A stretch of DNA of 64,000 nucleotides from Bolinopsis microptera (Eukaryota; Ctenophora; Tentaculata; Lobata; Bolinopsidae): assembly GCF_026151205.1 (NCBI RefSeq), contig NC_087078.1:9378675-9442674 (forward strand). Reading direction: 5' to 3'. Positions 54,446 to 64,000 of the stretch are shown in pieces; the first letter of the stretch is position 1, and every line of letters begins with the position of its first letter. The notes under the pieces are model-generated. The model was not told the DNA's origin and ran no database searches. It worked only from the letters and a program-made list of their open reading frames with translations. Made by a program: the position numbers and the translations under genes.

Positions 54446-56045
54446 TCCTGAAAAGTATGCAATAGATTAAAAAACCAAATGTTTCGGCACCCTGAATATT
54501 ACAGCTGACAGAGGGCGAAAGAACTCTTTTAGCTAATTTGTTAGCTGTCGAAATGATCTAAATCAAAATAGGGATTGAAATTGGTACGTATTGGATACAA
54601 TTTTCAGTGAAGCATGCAAGAAGTTTTTACAAGAACTTGAATAAATAGACTCGGATGGTCACAAACCGTAACAATATAATTTTGTAATGCTATGTACAAT
54701 TTCAAAACAATAATTAAAATCTTTTTATACCAGAGTAAGTCCCTCAAGTAACGTCAGATAATAGGACCTTTGACCTTTTGACTGAAAAACAAAACTAGAA
54801 ATGACAGAAAATCATAAAAATCATACATCAGAAATCAAAAAACGAATGGTAATAGTGCATCACTGCGAATAAATAAAATTTTGCAAACTATGTTTATATA
54901 CACTATACATTATACATTATACATTATACATTATACCTTATCTATATTATATTTTAAACTTGACGAAATTTCCCCGGCAACGGGGACATAGAAGAAAAAA
55001 CACCGAAAATCGACCTCAAAATGACCCTCTGGTGATGCCAAACCCAGCTCGCAAATGGAGTTGAAACCTCGCCATTTTTAGCAGGGTTGTAGAAAAAGGA
55101 TAGGAATAGGCTATAGCATTCTTAGAATTTTGATTTAGGCTTTAGATTTTTTATAATTAACGTCGGAAGTGAGGTTAAATAATCGTTAGAATAATGGCGT
55201 TATTTAAGCAAAGGTTTACTGCGCTGTTGCGTAGCAACGATAAAAATGCACGTGCGCGAGCAACCACAGATTAACAACGCGCGTTGTTATGCTGTATGAT
55301 ATATACGTCATAATTTCAAAACTAGCTCACATTTACGCTCACGCTATGACTTCTTATAACTTTGTTTGTGATTGCAATATTTTGATGCAGTAAAAAGTAT
55401 CGATACTTTTTTTTCGATACTAAATTCGCTAGAGCTACACACAATGCTGACATGACACTGCGCACACACAATCAACAAAAATATTGTTGTTTTCTAATTA
55501 CGCAAATAACTTTGCGCAGTTAAACATTTTAATTGCCTGGCAATAATTCAATTGACTGTCATTCTCGATTGAAACATCAGAATTTCACAACTAGCTCACA
55601 TTTACCCTCATGACGCTATATACCTATATATATTTATAACTTTGGTTGTGATTGAAATTTTTTGATGCAGTAAAAAATATCGTTTTGGGGCTATATGATG
55701 AAGAGAAATTAAAACATAACTGATGCTTAAAATTTCCTCGAACAAAGCTTTCGACTAGCGGCGGGTTTCTAGTACATTATACATTATACAGTACATACAG
55801 TTAAAAAACAAAGTTCTATCATAAATTTGACACAGAATGAAATGACCAAAAATCCCTTTTACCCGGTGACAGAAAACGAAAGTAATGATTGGTCCTCAGA
55901 ATGAGATAAAATTGAGACGAACTTAGAGTTGTAGAATTTCGGTGAGAACAATCAATGTGAGGATTCCTTGGTATTTTCTTCCTGAACCATAGAAAGTATA
56001 CCCAATCTGGTGCACTTTCCTGCACCTGGTCCATGAACTAGTGTT
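54446..56045. other. Spacer between paralogues 4 and 5, with a repeat
   Basis: About 54960-55760 looks like a transposon remnant inserted in ACATTATAC repeats. It holds two versions of TTTCA(A/C)AACTAGCTCACATTTAC, TTATAACTTTG(T/G)TTGTGATTG and TTTTTGATGCAGTAAAAA. No protein. Confidence 0.6.
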
Positions 56046-57599
56046 TTAAGTGTATGAATGAGGAGTGAAGGTAATCTCTGGCGGCATCTGAACTAGAAAT
56101 CGAGGTTGAGGGAGTCCTGGCAATCCGAACTGGGGATGGAACATGACATTGTCTCGGTGGTATTGGCTCATAGGAATGCCTGGTGGTGGAGGTGGTAGTC
56201 CAAATGTAGGGTACGGTTGCTGGTAACTGTGGGGAACAAAGCTTACATCTTGGTATAAATTTGGCTGCATAATCTCGACTGGCCCTCTCAATTGTAAGTG
56301 AGGGTCTGACGAACCAGGGTGAGAACCATTAGCTTCCTTGTGAAGGTGTGCATCATGTGAATCGATATAAATCGTTCTAGTCAGAGCAACGTTACGTGAT
56401 CGGGCTGTGCTAAGTTTGTGAGACATTTTAACCTTTTTGTGACAAGGAGGTCTGTAGTTTAGGTTAATTATAACACTTGATGGTGGCGGTTGTAAATATC
56501 TGGGGGAATCTTGCTGGTAGTTGTGGGGAACAAAGCTAACGTCTTGGAGGAACCCTGGCTGCATGGTCTTTGCGAGCTGTAAATGATGGTCTGGTGGACC
56601 TGAGTGAGTACTATAATTAGCTTCCTTGTGAAGTTGTGAATCTTGTGAATAATTTGGAATTTGGTTATTCAAAGCTTTTTCAAGGGGACTAGGTGAAATG
56701 CGGTCGTGAGATTTGTTGGACCTTTTAACCTTCTTACTAGGAGAACGTCTGTAATGATCAGTTAAAATTGGTCTCCACTGAGGCAGAACATTCTGGGAGA
56801 TAATGTCAAGACATGATTGCCGGACATCTCCGTCAATATAAGGCATTTCAATAACCAATCTCCAAGTAAGGTCGTTTGAAGGAACTGAAAGCCATCTGAG
56901 ATTGTAATTGGTATGCACCAAAGTACAATGTCTGGCTTCATCTAGCCCAAGGAATATGTCTAATGAAGCAGCAGCATCTGCTGCAGCATAAATCTTCATA
57001 TCCTGGGATAGTTCAAATGCTTCCCAATTACCTAACACTTGTATGTTAAATAGCTTAGGCAGGCTTCGATGCAAAATATCTGCAACCAACTTTTCAAGGC
57101 CTAACTTCGGCATGAAACTGCTTCGTCTACCCTTAACAATTGAGTCGGTAAGAGGAGCATCCTGTGACAATTTTAATTCGAAGTTTTGAAATTGTTGAAC
57201 CAAAAATAACGAGAAGAAGTCTTTTCGAACAGCAAGGCATCTCAAATCTAACCAGCCCCTAACAGTAATTTGAAACTGAAGTAGAATTCTTCTAACATCT
57301 TCCTTAATACCAACTCCAACCTTAGCAATTCTTTCATCCAGAAGGATTGAAGATAACAGTTTGGGGAGCCTATGTTTGCTTTCAAACCTACATATTTGAA
57401 ACAAGATTGATTGTTCTTCCGTAGCAATTTGGATCAATGCTACAGGACAACTAGCAAATCTGCTCTTCCATTCACAATCTAGTCCTATTACAGGTGCTTC
57501 TTTGTCAATGATGTACTTTTTTACAGCGGAATTGGCTTCTGTTACGTCTCTGGGAATTATTATGGCTCGACTTTCTTCAACGTCATATAGATTCATCAC
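56046..57599 (-). CDS. DEDDy 3'-5' exonuclease, paralogue 5, with Pro-rich tail
   Basis: 517 residues. Complete catalytic set: Asp41 and Glu43 in GLDCEW, Asp101 in GVGIKEDVRRI, Tyr204 and Asp208 in YAAAD. The family block is altered (ILTDHYRRSPSKK). Instead of a membrane anchor it has about 230 Pro/His/Gln-rich residues built from two related units of about 90 residues, each containing KKVK, LHKEAN, HLQL, MQP and QDVSFVPH.YQQ, plus a partial third (TFTPHSYT). It is therefore probably soluble. An acceptor TTTTTCAG lies directly upstream of TGATG. A truncated Penelope-like element begins 70 bp upstream of the start codon. Largest and most upstream member of the array. Confidence 0.9.
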   Translation of the reverse strand: MMNLYDVEESRAIIIPRDVTEANSAVKKYIIDKEAPVIGLDCEWKSRFASCPVALIQIATEEQSILFQICRFESKHRLPKLLSSILLDERIAKVGVGIKEDVRRILLQFQITVRGWLDLRCLAVRKDFFSLFLVQQFQNFELKLSQDAPLTDSIVKGRRSSFMPKLGLEKLVADILHRSLPKLFNIQVLGNWEAFELSQDMKIYAAADAAASLDIFLGLDEARHCTLVHTNYNLRWLSVPSNDLTWRLVIEMPYIDGDVRQSCLDIISQNVLPQWRPILTDHYRRSPSKKVKRSNKSHDRISPSPLEKALNNQIPNYSQDSQLHKEANYSTHSGPPDHHLQLAKTMQPGFLQDVSFVPHNYQQDSPRYLQPPPSSVIINLNYRPPCHKKVKMSHKLSTARSRNVALTRTIYIDSHDAHLHKEANGSHPGSSDPHLQLRGPVEIMQPNLYQDVSFVPHSYQQPYPTFGLPPPPPGIPMSQYHRDNVMFHPQFGLPGLPQPRFLVQMPPEITFTPHSYT

Positions 57600-57774
57600 T
57601 GAAAAATTTTTGATGCAGCAAAAGACATAATATCATTAAATCATATATTATTATATAATTTATATATATGGCAGATACCGTGACGACATATACATCACCT
57701 GGACTGAGTCACTGGAGAAGCTAGACCAGTTCCTACTTTGGCTCAATCAATACCATCCAAACCTCAAGTTTACA

Positions 57775-58860
57775 ATGTCGACACCTTCTACAGAGGGGAC
57801 TGAATTTCTAGACCTGTTTATTTACTCGAAAAATTGCAAGCTAGAAACTAGGACGTACTGCAAACCTAGTGATGCCCATAGCTATTTACTCCCACAATCC
57901 TGCCACCCTACACACATAGCAGAGAATATTCCATATGGAGTAGCACATCGAGTGTTCAAAAACTGTTCAGAGGAAGAAGAGTATTTGAAATGTAAAATTG
58001 AATTTAGTGAATATCTAGAAGATAGGAATTACAATAAAGATCTTATCCATAAATCCTTTGAGAAAGTTGAGTTACTTAAACGGGATGATCTGATTTCAAA
58101 AAACCTTACAAGCTCTAATAGTAAGAAGAGTGAAAGATGTTTTCCTTTAGTTTGTGATTTTGACCCTAACTTACCTCCAATTGGTAAAATAGTTAACAAG
58201 AATAAATTTATCCTTGGCCTAGACCCCCTTTTAAAGTCTGTGATCCAGCCTAGTAAAGTATTTGTTTCATATCGTGGTAATAAAACTATCAAAGAAACTT
58301 TAGTTCCGAGTAAACTTTCAGAAGATCGTAAGTATCATGAAGATAGTAATGTTATAGCTTTAAACTCTAACACTGAAAATGTGGCTCTGCCTACTAGTAT
58401 AGAAGAGGGGGGATGTTATCATTGTAACTCCAGATGTAAAGCCTGTAGAATGTATATTTGTGAATCAAAAACAGCTCAGAGCTACCACTCGGGGTACACT
58501 GTTAACATCATTGGACAACTAGACTGCAACACAGTAGGGGTGTGCTATCTAGTAAGGGATAAAGTCTGCAGACGTGCTTCAGTAGGAAGCACAGTTAACA
58601 ATTTTAAGACCAGATGGCAGAACCACAAATCACATATTAGGAAAGCGGTTAGGAGTTGTGAAATTTCTTGTCATTTTAACGATAACCAGTTCCATAATCT
58701 TACCAAAGAGCCCTTAAAAACGTTTGACAATGAGTTATCCGATCAGATAGAGGTTATTATTTTTGATTACCCATATCCAAAAAAATTTCAATTTCCTACA
58801 TTCTCAATTTTTTCGTTTTCTGTGGCCCGCTCGCTTCGCTCGCATGCAGCCCCCCCCTAG
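57775..58860 (+). CDS. Penelope-like RT C-terminus and GIY-YIG endonuclease (broken)
   Basis: 361 residues from the first in-frame ATG; element coding actually begins upstream at 57668. The zinc-finger-like CYHCNSRCKACRM precedes the GIY-YIG core VCYLVRDKVCRRASVGSTV with the arginine in FKTRWQNHKSHI. The YIG tyrosine position is Ser here (ASVG), so the nuclease may be inactive. The last 28 or so residues derive from the inserted element, not from the retroelement. Confidence 0.8.
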   Translation: MSTPSTEGTEFLDLFIYSKNCKLETRTYCKPSDAHSYLLPQSCHPTHIAENIPYGVAHRVFKNCSEEEEYLKCKIEFSEYLEDRNYNKDLIHKSFEKVELLKRDDLISKNLTSSNSKKSERCFPLVCDFDPNLPPIGKIVNKNKFILGLDPLLKSVIQPSKVFVSYRGNKTIKETLVPSKLSEDRKYHEDSNVIALNSNTENVALPTSIEEGGCYHCNSRCKACRMYICESKTAQSYHSGYTVNIIGQLDCNTVGVCYLVRDKVCRRASVGSTVNNFKTRWQNHKSHIRKAVRSCEISCHFNDNQFHNLTKEPLKTFDNELSDQIEVIIFDYPYPKKFQFPTFSIFSFSVARSLRSHAAPP

Positions 58861-60481
58861 CCCCCCTGGCTACGTGCCTGATGGCGTAACGTTATCATTT
58901 GGCGCCCAGCTGAAGCTCCCACAATAATTCTTCAATTTTCTTGGCGCCCCTAAAAAATTGAAGCATTTTTCACCTTAAATATTTGTTTGTACCCCGATTT
59001 AACAAACAAAGTACAGCGAGCGAAGCGCGCAAGCTGTGGCAGGGGTCTGGGGGCGCAGCCCCCAGCGGGGTCCAGAGGCGGAGCCCCATTGGCGGGGGCT
59101 AGGGGGGCGCAGCCCCCCGAAAAATTTTTGCGAAACAGGGTGTTTTAGACGACATTTGGCATTAAAGAAATTTGTAGGACAGCAATAAACTGGGATTGAA
59201 AAGAATCAAGTACTCACGTAAATTTGGTAACTTCACAACAGCAATCTGCATTCTCCAATCAGAATTTACGACTTACTCAGGCCTCATCGTCTTAAGATTT
59301 TTACATTTCCTACGGTCTAGGGGACACTATTGACTATTTATAGAAGTCTTCTAGAATGTTTGCTTGGATTTAATGACATATATTTACTAATCCACAGTTC
59401 AAATCTTTGACTGACTGCAGTCATAAACACAGCCCAGTTACCAGGCGACCATGGGGACTAGGGGCTTATCTTTTTTCTGGGGTTCGATTTTTTCCGGGGG
59501 GGGGGGCTGCCGCCCCCCTAGCCCCCCCCCCCTGTCTACGTGCCTGGCCCGGAATGCTTTTTAATAGATAATCCTAGGTTACTTTTGGGGGCGAAGCTCC
59601 CGAAAATTTTGGAAATTTTAACTAGATTTGGCCTCCTGGAACAAATCTGACAATGGAGAACGATTTTAGCATACTATTTTCTGATTTCAATTTTTATTGG
59701 GATAAATTGTCTGGATTCTAGAATCCCTAAACACTTGGCTTAACTAAAGCACGAAATAGGAGACAGCATGAAGTATCAAGAGTTTATAATTTTGGCAAAA
59801 ATGTTTTCTCATCTACTACTATCACTTTCTGCTTTCAAGCCCGTTTCATAGACTAGATAGTAGATAGTAAAATGTTAATAAAGTAATAATGACAACTATT
59901 TATGTCGTGTACGCGAAAATGCCCCAATAATTAGCATCTGGTTAGTGGTTACTTGATGCACAGATTTTGTAGCTAATAGGAACAAAAGAACAAACTTTGG
60001 TCTGTGAAACGAAATTTGATAGACTGGATCAGTGGATCCCTGACTGAGGACATCTTACTATATATAAAGCGAGACGATATATATATGTGTATATATCCGT
60101 GCCATTTTACTGACACCACGGCATCAACTTTAACGCGACTTTCCGCAAAAACTGGCCAAAAAAAAAAAAATTGGCCAAGGAATAATAATTTTAGTGCCCA
60201 AAATTTGGACTCTCAAGTGGTGTCAAAAACGCGAATTAAATAGGTAATAATTATTTTAGTCTCTCGAGTCTTGACACCACTTTAGGGTTAGACGGGTTCC
60301 TGCTAGTTACAATAACGGTCCAGCAACTTTTAGTCTGCTCTTTCACTTAAATTCCTACTGAAATATTATCGAAAATTCTCAGAGTTGGCTCTCGAATTTC
60401 CTACTTTTTGTCAAAAATTTCCTACTTTTAAAAATTTCCTACATTCTTAGAATGCGAGAATGCGGGTTTTTGGATATGGGT
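58769..60481. mobile_element. GC-rich insertion with 15-bp inverted ends
   Basis: ACCCATATCCAAAAA at 58769 and its perfect inverse ending at 60481 bound the insertion; TTTTTGA on both sides may be the target duplication. Inside are two blocks of GCAGCCCCCCCCTAGCCCCC and CTACGTGCCTGG (58840-58880 and about 59510-59545), mirrored GCGAGCGAAGCGCGC and GGGGCGCAGCCCCC palindromes, and TTTCCTACATTCT near both ends. No transposase frame. Confidence 0.75.
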
Positions 60482-60640
60482 TTTTGAAAAGCTAGATTTT
60501 ATAAAATGTTTAACCTTAGAAGATAGAAGTAGGGTTGCTAAAGAAAGAGAATCATTTTGGCAAAACCAGCTTATGACCCTCAGTGATTTTGGAGGACTTA
60601 ATAAACGTAGTGCTCTTAATGAAATAAAAAATTGACCTTT

Positions 60641-60871
60641 ATATGATATGCTTTAATATTAATCTTTCCACAGACACTTGCATTTTGTTGTTTACTTTCA
60701 CCTCTGCATCTTTTGTTTATATCTTATGATTGAATGAGACTTACTCACAAATTTCCCATCTCAGTATTGATCTATTTTTGTCATGTTTTTAATTTACTTC
60801 ATAGAACAGTTATTTTAATAAACTTGCTTTCAGAATGAGACATGTAAAGATTACACAATCGATAGCTTAAT
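60641..60871. other. Short interval between retroelement pieces
   Basis: AT-rich. An acceptor-like GCTTTCAG at 60827-60834 could belong to the next ORF. Confidence 0.45.
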
Positions 60872-61474
60872 GTGAATTTCGTGTTTTACTGTTTCACTGA
60901 ATGTCTCAAATATATATATATAATAATAATAATATATAATTATCGCTGCTCGATTGGTAACAGAGTACTGAGAAACAGTGCTATCTGCAGAACACCGGCA
61001 GAAAATAATTCAGAGTGGACTCAGAAATGCAATGCACCAAGATGCCGAACATGCAGGCATATGTGTAGGGCAGGGGAAGAATTTGTAGTTAATGGACAGA
61101 AGCTAGTAGTTCCTATCAGATTTAATTGTAAATCTAAAAATGTTAATTATGTGGCCCAATGTAAGCTTTGTAATCTTATAAAGGAAGAAGGTTATGAGAT
61201 AGTTGTAGAAGACACTTATTTCGGGCAAACAATGCAAAACTTTCATAAACGTGTCAATGGACACAGAGCCTGTTTTAAAGTAGAGGATCGTAATAAATCA
61301 GCCCTTTCGATTCATGCCTATGAACATCACAGTGACATTTTTACTATTGACAACTATAAATTTGCCATTTTGAAAGAATGTAACCCCAGGGGATTAAATA
61401 GGGAGGAATTTAGGTATATTGAGAAGTATAGAACTAATTGCTTGGGTTTAAATAGATGCAAAGTTGAAAGATAA
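60872..61474 (+). CDS. GIY-YIG endonuclease-domain protein, retroelement type
   Basis: 200 residues; coding resemblance starts at about residue 28. Zinc-ligand-like pattern CNAPRCRTCRHMC, then the GIY-YIG core NVNYVAQCKLCN and DTYFGQT, the catalytic-type arginine in FHKRVNGHRACF, a late acidic segment EEFRYIEKYRT and GLN near the end. Such domains occur at the C-terminus of Penelope-like and some other retroelements. No RT lies directly upstream, so this may be a fragment or a small stand-alone gene. The core residues look intact, unlike the neighbouring element. Confidence 0.7.
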   Translation: MNFVFYCFTECLKYIYIIIIIYNYRCSIGNRVLRNSAICRTPAENNSEWTQKCNAPRCRTCRHMCRAGEEFVVNGQKLVVPIRFNCKSKNVNYVAQCKLCNLIKEEGYEIVVEDTYFGQTMQNFHKRVNGHRACFKVEDRNKSALSIHAYEHHSDIFTIDNYKFAILKECNPRGLNREEFRYIEKYRTNCLGLNRCKVER

Positions 61475-62470
61475 GGTTCTTAGTTTTTAATTCTTTTTTT
61501 TTTGTAGCTTCATTTTTGAAGCTATATTTTTGTGTAGTTCATTTCCATTTACCTTGTGTATTTTATTTAGGTTATTTGATTCTCGATTGTTTGAGGCATT
61601 TTAGATCTTCGTATATTTAGTACTAATTAAACTAACCAACTTAATTCCTTTGTAGCTAATGATGTAATTTAACGAAGTATACACTACATTTGCGTGTTTC
61701 ACTGTCTAGCCCACCAACCATAATATAATATAATAATTAGTGTCGTTCAGCTACAATACAACCTTGAAAAATCGTGTATGAAAGTATGAATAACTGAAAT
61801 CTGAGAGCGGGAAAGTGGTGATTTTGAGCATACTGTAAAATGGACTTCATACAAAAATGAGAGGTTCAACTAAGTGGAATTGAACTGTGAGAGAGCGCGA
61901 GATTAAGGGCTGTGGGACAATAAAAACCCTGCACGATAGAAACGAAAAGCGTCTGTATTACATTCTCCCAAGATTTTACTAAAATTTGCATAATATTATA
62001 AAATACATATAATATATAGTTTAATTAAACACCCTACGCGCGTGGGGTGGACTCCTGGGGTGGACTTTTATTCAGCGCGTATTTTGTAGCCTGTTCAACT
62101 TGACGTTTTGATTCGTTACTATCTCAATGTCACAGATACACAGAATGTGAGGTGATCATCTTAAAGAGAAACGTCTCAGCTTTCACCTGGTGTAAAGTTT
62201 ATCTTTGTACTCAAAATATAGCTCGCTCAGTGTGCAATAGAAGTTGACAATACAATAACCACGTCTGCGACCGGTCGTCAGATACCGGAGTGTTGCACAA
62301 AATTGGGTCCCTAAATTAAAATTCTATGACACAGTTACCATGCAGAAATGTCTAGGGAAACATTTGGTGAAAGTTTCAACTCTCTACTATAAAAATAGCG
62401 ATAGTTATTGAAGATAAACCGTGAGAAACTCCCTCTTGTCGAGATCAACGCTCTAGGAACCTCCCTTCTG
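61475..62470. other. Intergenic, no feature seen
   Basis: AT-rich. Contains a TTTTTTTTTT run just after the GIY-YIG ORF and a CTACGCGCGTGGGGTGGACTCC segment (62032-62055). No gene. Confidence 0.5.
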
Positions 62471-62473
62471 TAC

Positions 62474-62690
62474 CACGTGACAACGATTTGAGCGTCACGT
62501 GGCCGTCACGTGACAAAAGTGCGCGCATCGGATCGAACAGTCTCGTGGGAAATCCTGATTGCCTGATCGATCTCGTGGGAAATCCTGATTGCTACGGAAA
62601 GGGCTGACAACCACAGTTATTTCCCTTCCTCAATTTTCCAGTTCACTTGCTCAGTGCTGTCAGTTGTTTTTTGTTTGCCCTGCTATATAA
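62474..62690 (+). promoter_or_regulatory. E-box cluster and TATA box, likely promoter
   Basis: Three CACGTG E-boxes at 62474-62479, 62496-62501 and 62507-62512; the third is the full palindrome GTCACGTGAC, the form bound by TFEB/MITF/USF-type bHLH-Zip factors. TATATAA at 62684-62690 follows. A 22-base repeat TCTCGTGGGAAATCCTGATTGC occurs twice between (about 62541 and 62569). Orientation and position fit the ankyrin gene beginning at 63317. Confidence 0.55.
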
Positions 62691-63316
62691 ACTTCACTCC
62701 GTCATAATCCCCTACTCCCCTATCCAATGAACTGTTTCTGTTACAGCTGCCATTCTGTTGACTGGACCCTAACTTAGTCTTATCATTTTCACTTGATAAC
62801 TTTATCCGTGTGCACTTTCTCGAAACTCAACTTATCTTTGTCAAGACTCAGCTAATCTCAGAACTAAATGTTGCCTTAACAGACTTACTTGTCACTGCAC
62901 TGGGCCCTCCTTTAAATGCAAATATCATATGAGCAGCTGATCGATTTATTGCTTGAACTGTGCATCCTTTTTAAAAATATATAAGGTCAATTTTACTATC
63001 GTGAAACTTAGTCACTGAAGACAACGCAATCTGGCTGTGCCGGTTCCCCTCTGCCTAGATCACTTAGAATATCCATAGTTAGCAATACTTTTATCGTTTA
63101 ATGCAGCGATATAGCCAGTTATCAATGCTACATAGTAGATTTTAGCCTGTTCCAATCATGGACTTATATCGCGTTAATGGAATTTATGAAATTGCCTACC
63201 GTTCAAATCGCTCTCTGTTGTTAGCACCACACTGATTAACTACGATGTTCCAATTTTTTAGAATTATGTCCGACATAATTCTAATTTTTGCTGTTACAGC
63301 AGATAGTTATGGTGTA

Positions 63317-64000
63317 ATGGCACGCAGGAATAAGTCATCCCTGTCCTCCAAAAAGCACATGAAAAGGTATTTGGTAAGCTATGTCTTTTCCAATATCAAA
63401 TCCAATGTATCACAATCTGTGGACTTTCTACTCAAAAACTAGATTGATTAATTGATAATTCATTGCTGATTGTTCACGCGCCCTGTATGGAAGTATATAA
63501 ATGGTAATCCGCATACTCCAGGAAGAATTGAAGCAATCTCAAAAGAAAAGAAGGGAATCTGGATCCTTCGTAGGATCGTCAAAGAGCTTAGAGGGGAGCT
63601 CTACGCTTCACTGGCCATGCAAAGCAGGGAGAGTGACGGAGGCGGAGGCACTGCTGGCTGCTGGAACGGACATTAACAAGCTGGACAGAACGCAGTTTAA
63701 CCCTTTCATGGACGCGATCAACTCAGGTAAATCATTTGACCGCCTTAACAATATGGGTTTATCTAACATTGGTAATAGTAGCAAGAGGTTTTAGTCATGC
63801 ATTTGATTACAGCACAGTGTGAAACCCTGAAGCATACGTCGAGCTCTAAACTCTGTTTTGTCTGATAATCAATTATTTGAATATTGAAGGATTAAATTTG
63901 GTAACTTGATGATCACACAATTAACAGGACAGGTCGACTGTGCTAGATGGCTGCTGAGGCAAGACGGTTTAAAGCTTCAGCCCGAGATATGGTCGTTTTG
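63317..64000 (+). CDS. Ankyrin-repeat protein, first exons (partial, runs off the window)
   Basis: Exon 63317-63373 (basic N-terminus MARRNKSS.., 19 codons), exon 63522-63726 and exon 63928 onward join in phase. The second exon gives a Lys/Ser-rich stretch, then an ankyrin unit HWPCKAGRVTEAEALLAAGT followed by DINKLDRTQFNPFMDAINSG. The third continues QVDCARWLLRQDG, the next unit. The first exon is preceded by acceptor TGTTACAG at 63292-63299, so a 5' untranslated exon or spliced leader is expected. Which ankyrin family cannot be told from this portion. Promoter-like elements lie 0.6-0.8 kb upstream. Confidence 0.75.

Larger units (their letters stand above)
57668..60640 (+). mobile_element. 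5'-truncated Penelope-like element, split by an insertion
   Basis: The frame starts just before the RT catalytic box (GRYRDDIYITW) and continues LDQFLLWLNQYHPNLKFT, TYCKPSDAHSYLLPQSCHP and IPYGVAHRVFKNC to the GIY-YIG endonuclease region. After a 1.7-kb insertion (58769-60481) the same protein resumes with FEKLDFIKCLTLEDRSR and ERESFWQNQLMTL, GGLN and a stop at 60638. The N-terminal two thirds of the RT are missing. Confidence 0.85.

Noticed and set aside
60004-60243. 79-codon plus-strand ORF
   Set aside because: Within the GC-rich insertion, low complexity, no motif.

Overview
This is a metazoan nuclear window: AT-rich (roughly 64% A+T by eye), with many short exons separated by GT-AG introns and single-copy animal genes (propionyl-CoA carboxylase alpha, exosome RRP4/EXOSC2, RAD54-like, a peroxisomal trans-2-enoyl-CoA reductase-like SDR). 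It also carries a load of DNA transposons (TTAA-type, hAT-type and fold-back MITEs), non-LTR retrotransposons and a Penelope-like element. The mix suggests an early-branching invertebrate such as a cnidarian. That is an inference, and the species cannot be named from the sequence alone.

Layout. 1-3530 (+): central exons of a PCCA-like gene whose introns are full of minisatellites. 4467-15844 (-): an EXOSC2/RRP4 gene with a 9.7 kb intron (5721-15417). Tandem copies of a small secreted fucolectin-like gene lie on the opposite strand inside that intron (relic at 7.1 kb; copies A 10.2, B 12.2, C 14.4 kb). 14153-18272 is a segmental duplicate of 27346-34475: both copies carry a lectin gene, EXOSC2 exons 1-2 and a RAD54L exon, but the second copy was split by a LINE. 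Between them lie two equal-length (2031 bp), oppositely oriented TTAA-flanked piggyBac-like non-autonomous elements (19645-24643). 33387-41260 (-): a RAD54L gene with an RTE-like LINE in one intron. Its 3' exons read cleanly, but its 5' exons are full of frameshifts. 43.7-47.1 kb (-): damaged or noisy exons of a PECR-like reductase and of a gene I do not recognise. 47706-57599 (-): five tandem paralogues of a DEDDy 3'-5' exonuclease with C-terminal membrane anchors. 57.7-61.5 kb (+): a 5'-truncated Penelope-like element split by a GC-rich insertion, then a second GIY-YIG ORF. 62.4-64 kb (+): promoter-like E-boxes and the start of an ankyrin-repeat gene.

Two signals stand out. First, repeat arrays recur whose unit is the edge of an exon plus its splice site: PCCA exon 6 (13 x 72 bp), EXOSC2 exon 1, a RAD54L exon, a PECR exon and the last exon of lectin B. 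The EXOSC2 and RAD54L arrays share one core although the genes are unrelated, so it behaves like a mobile intron-associated sequence. Second, the exonuclease array holds one copy that has lost two catalytic acids, one copy broken by a single in-frame TGA, three intact copies with different C-termini, and a 3' splice acceptor within 2-3 nt of every start codon. The latter fits either 5'UTR introns or spliced-leader trans-splicing.
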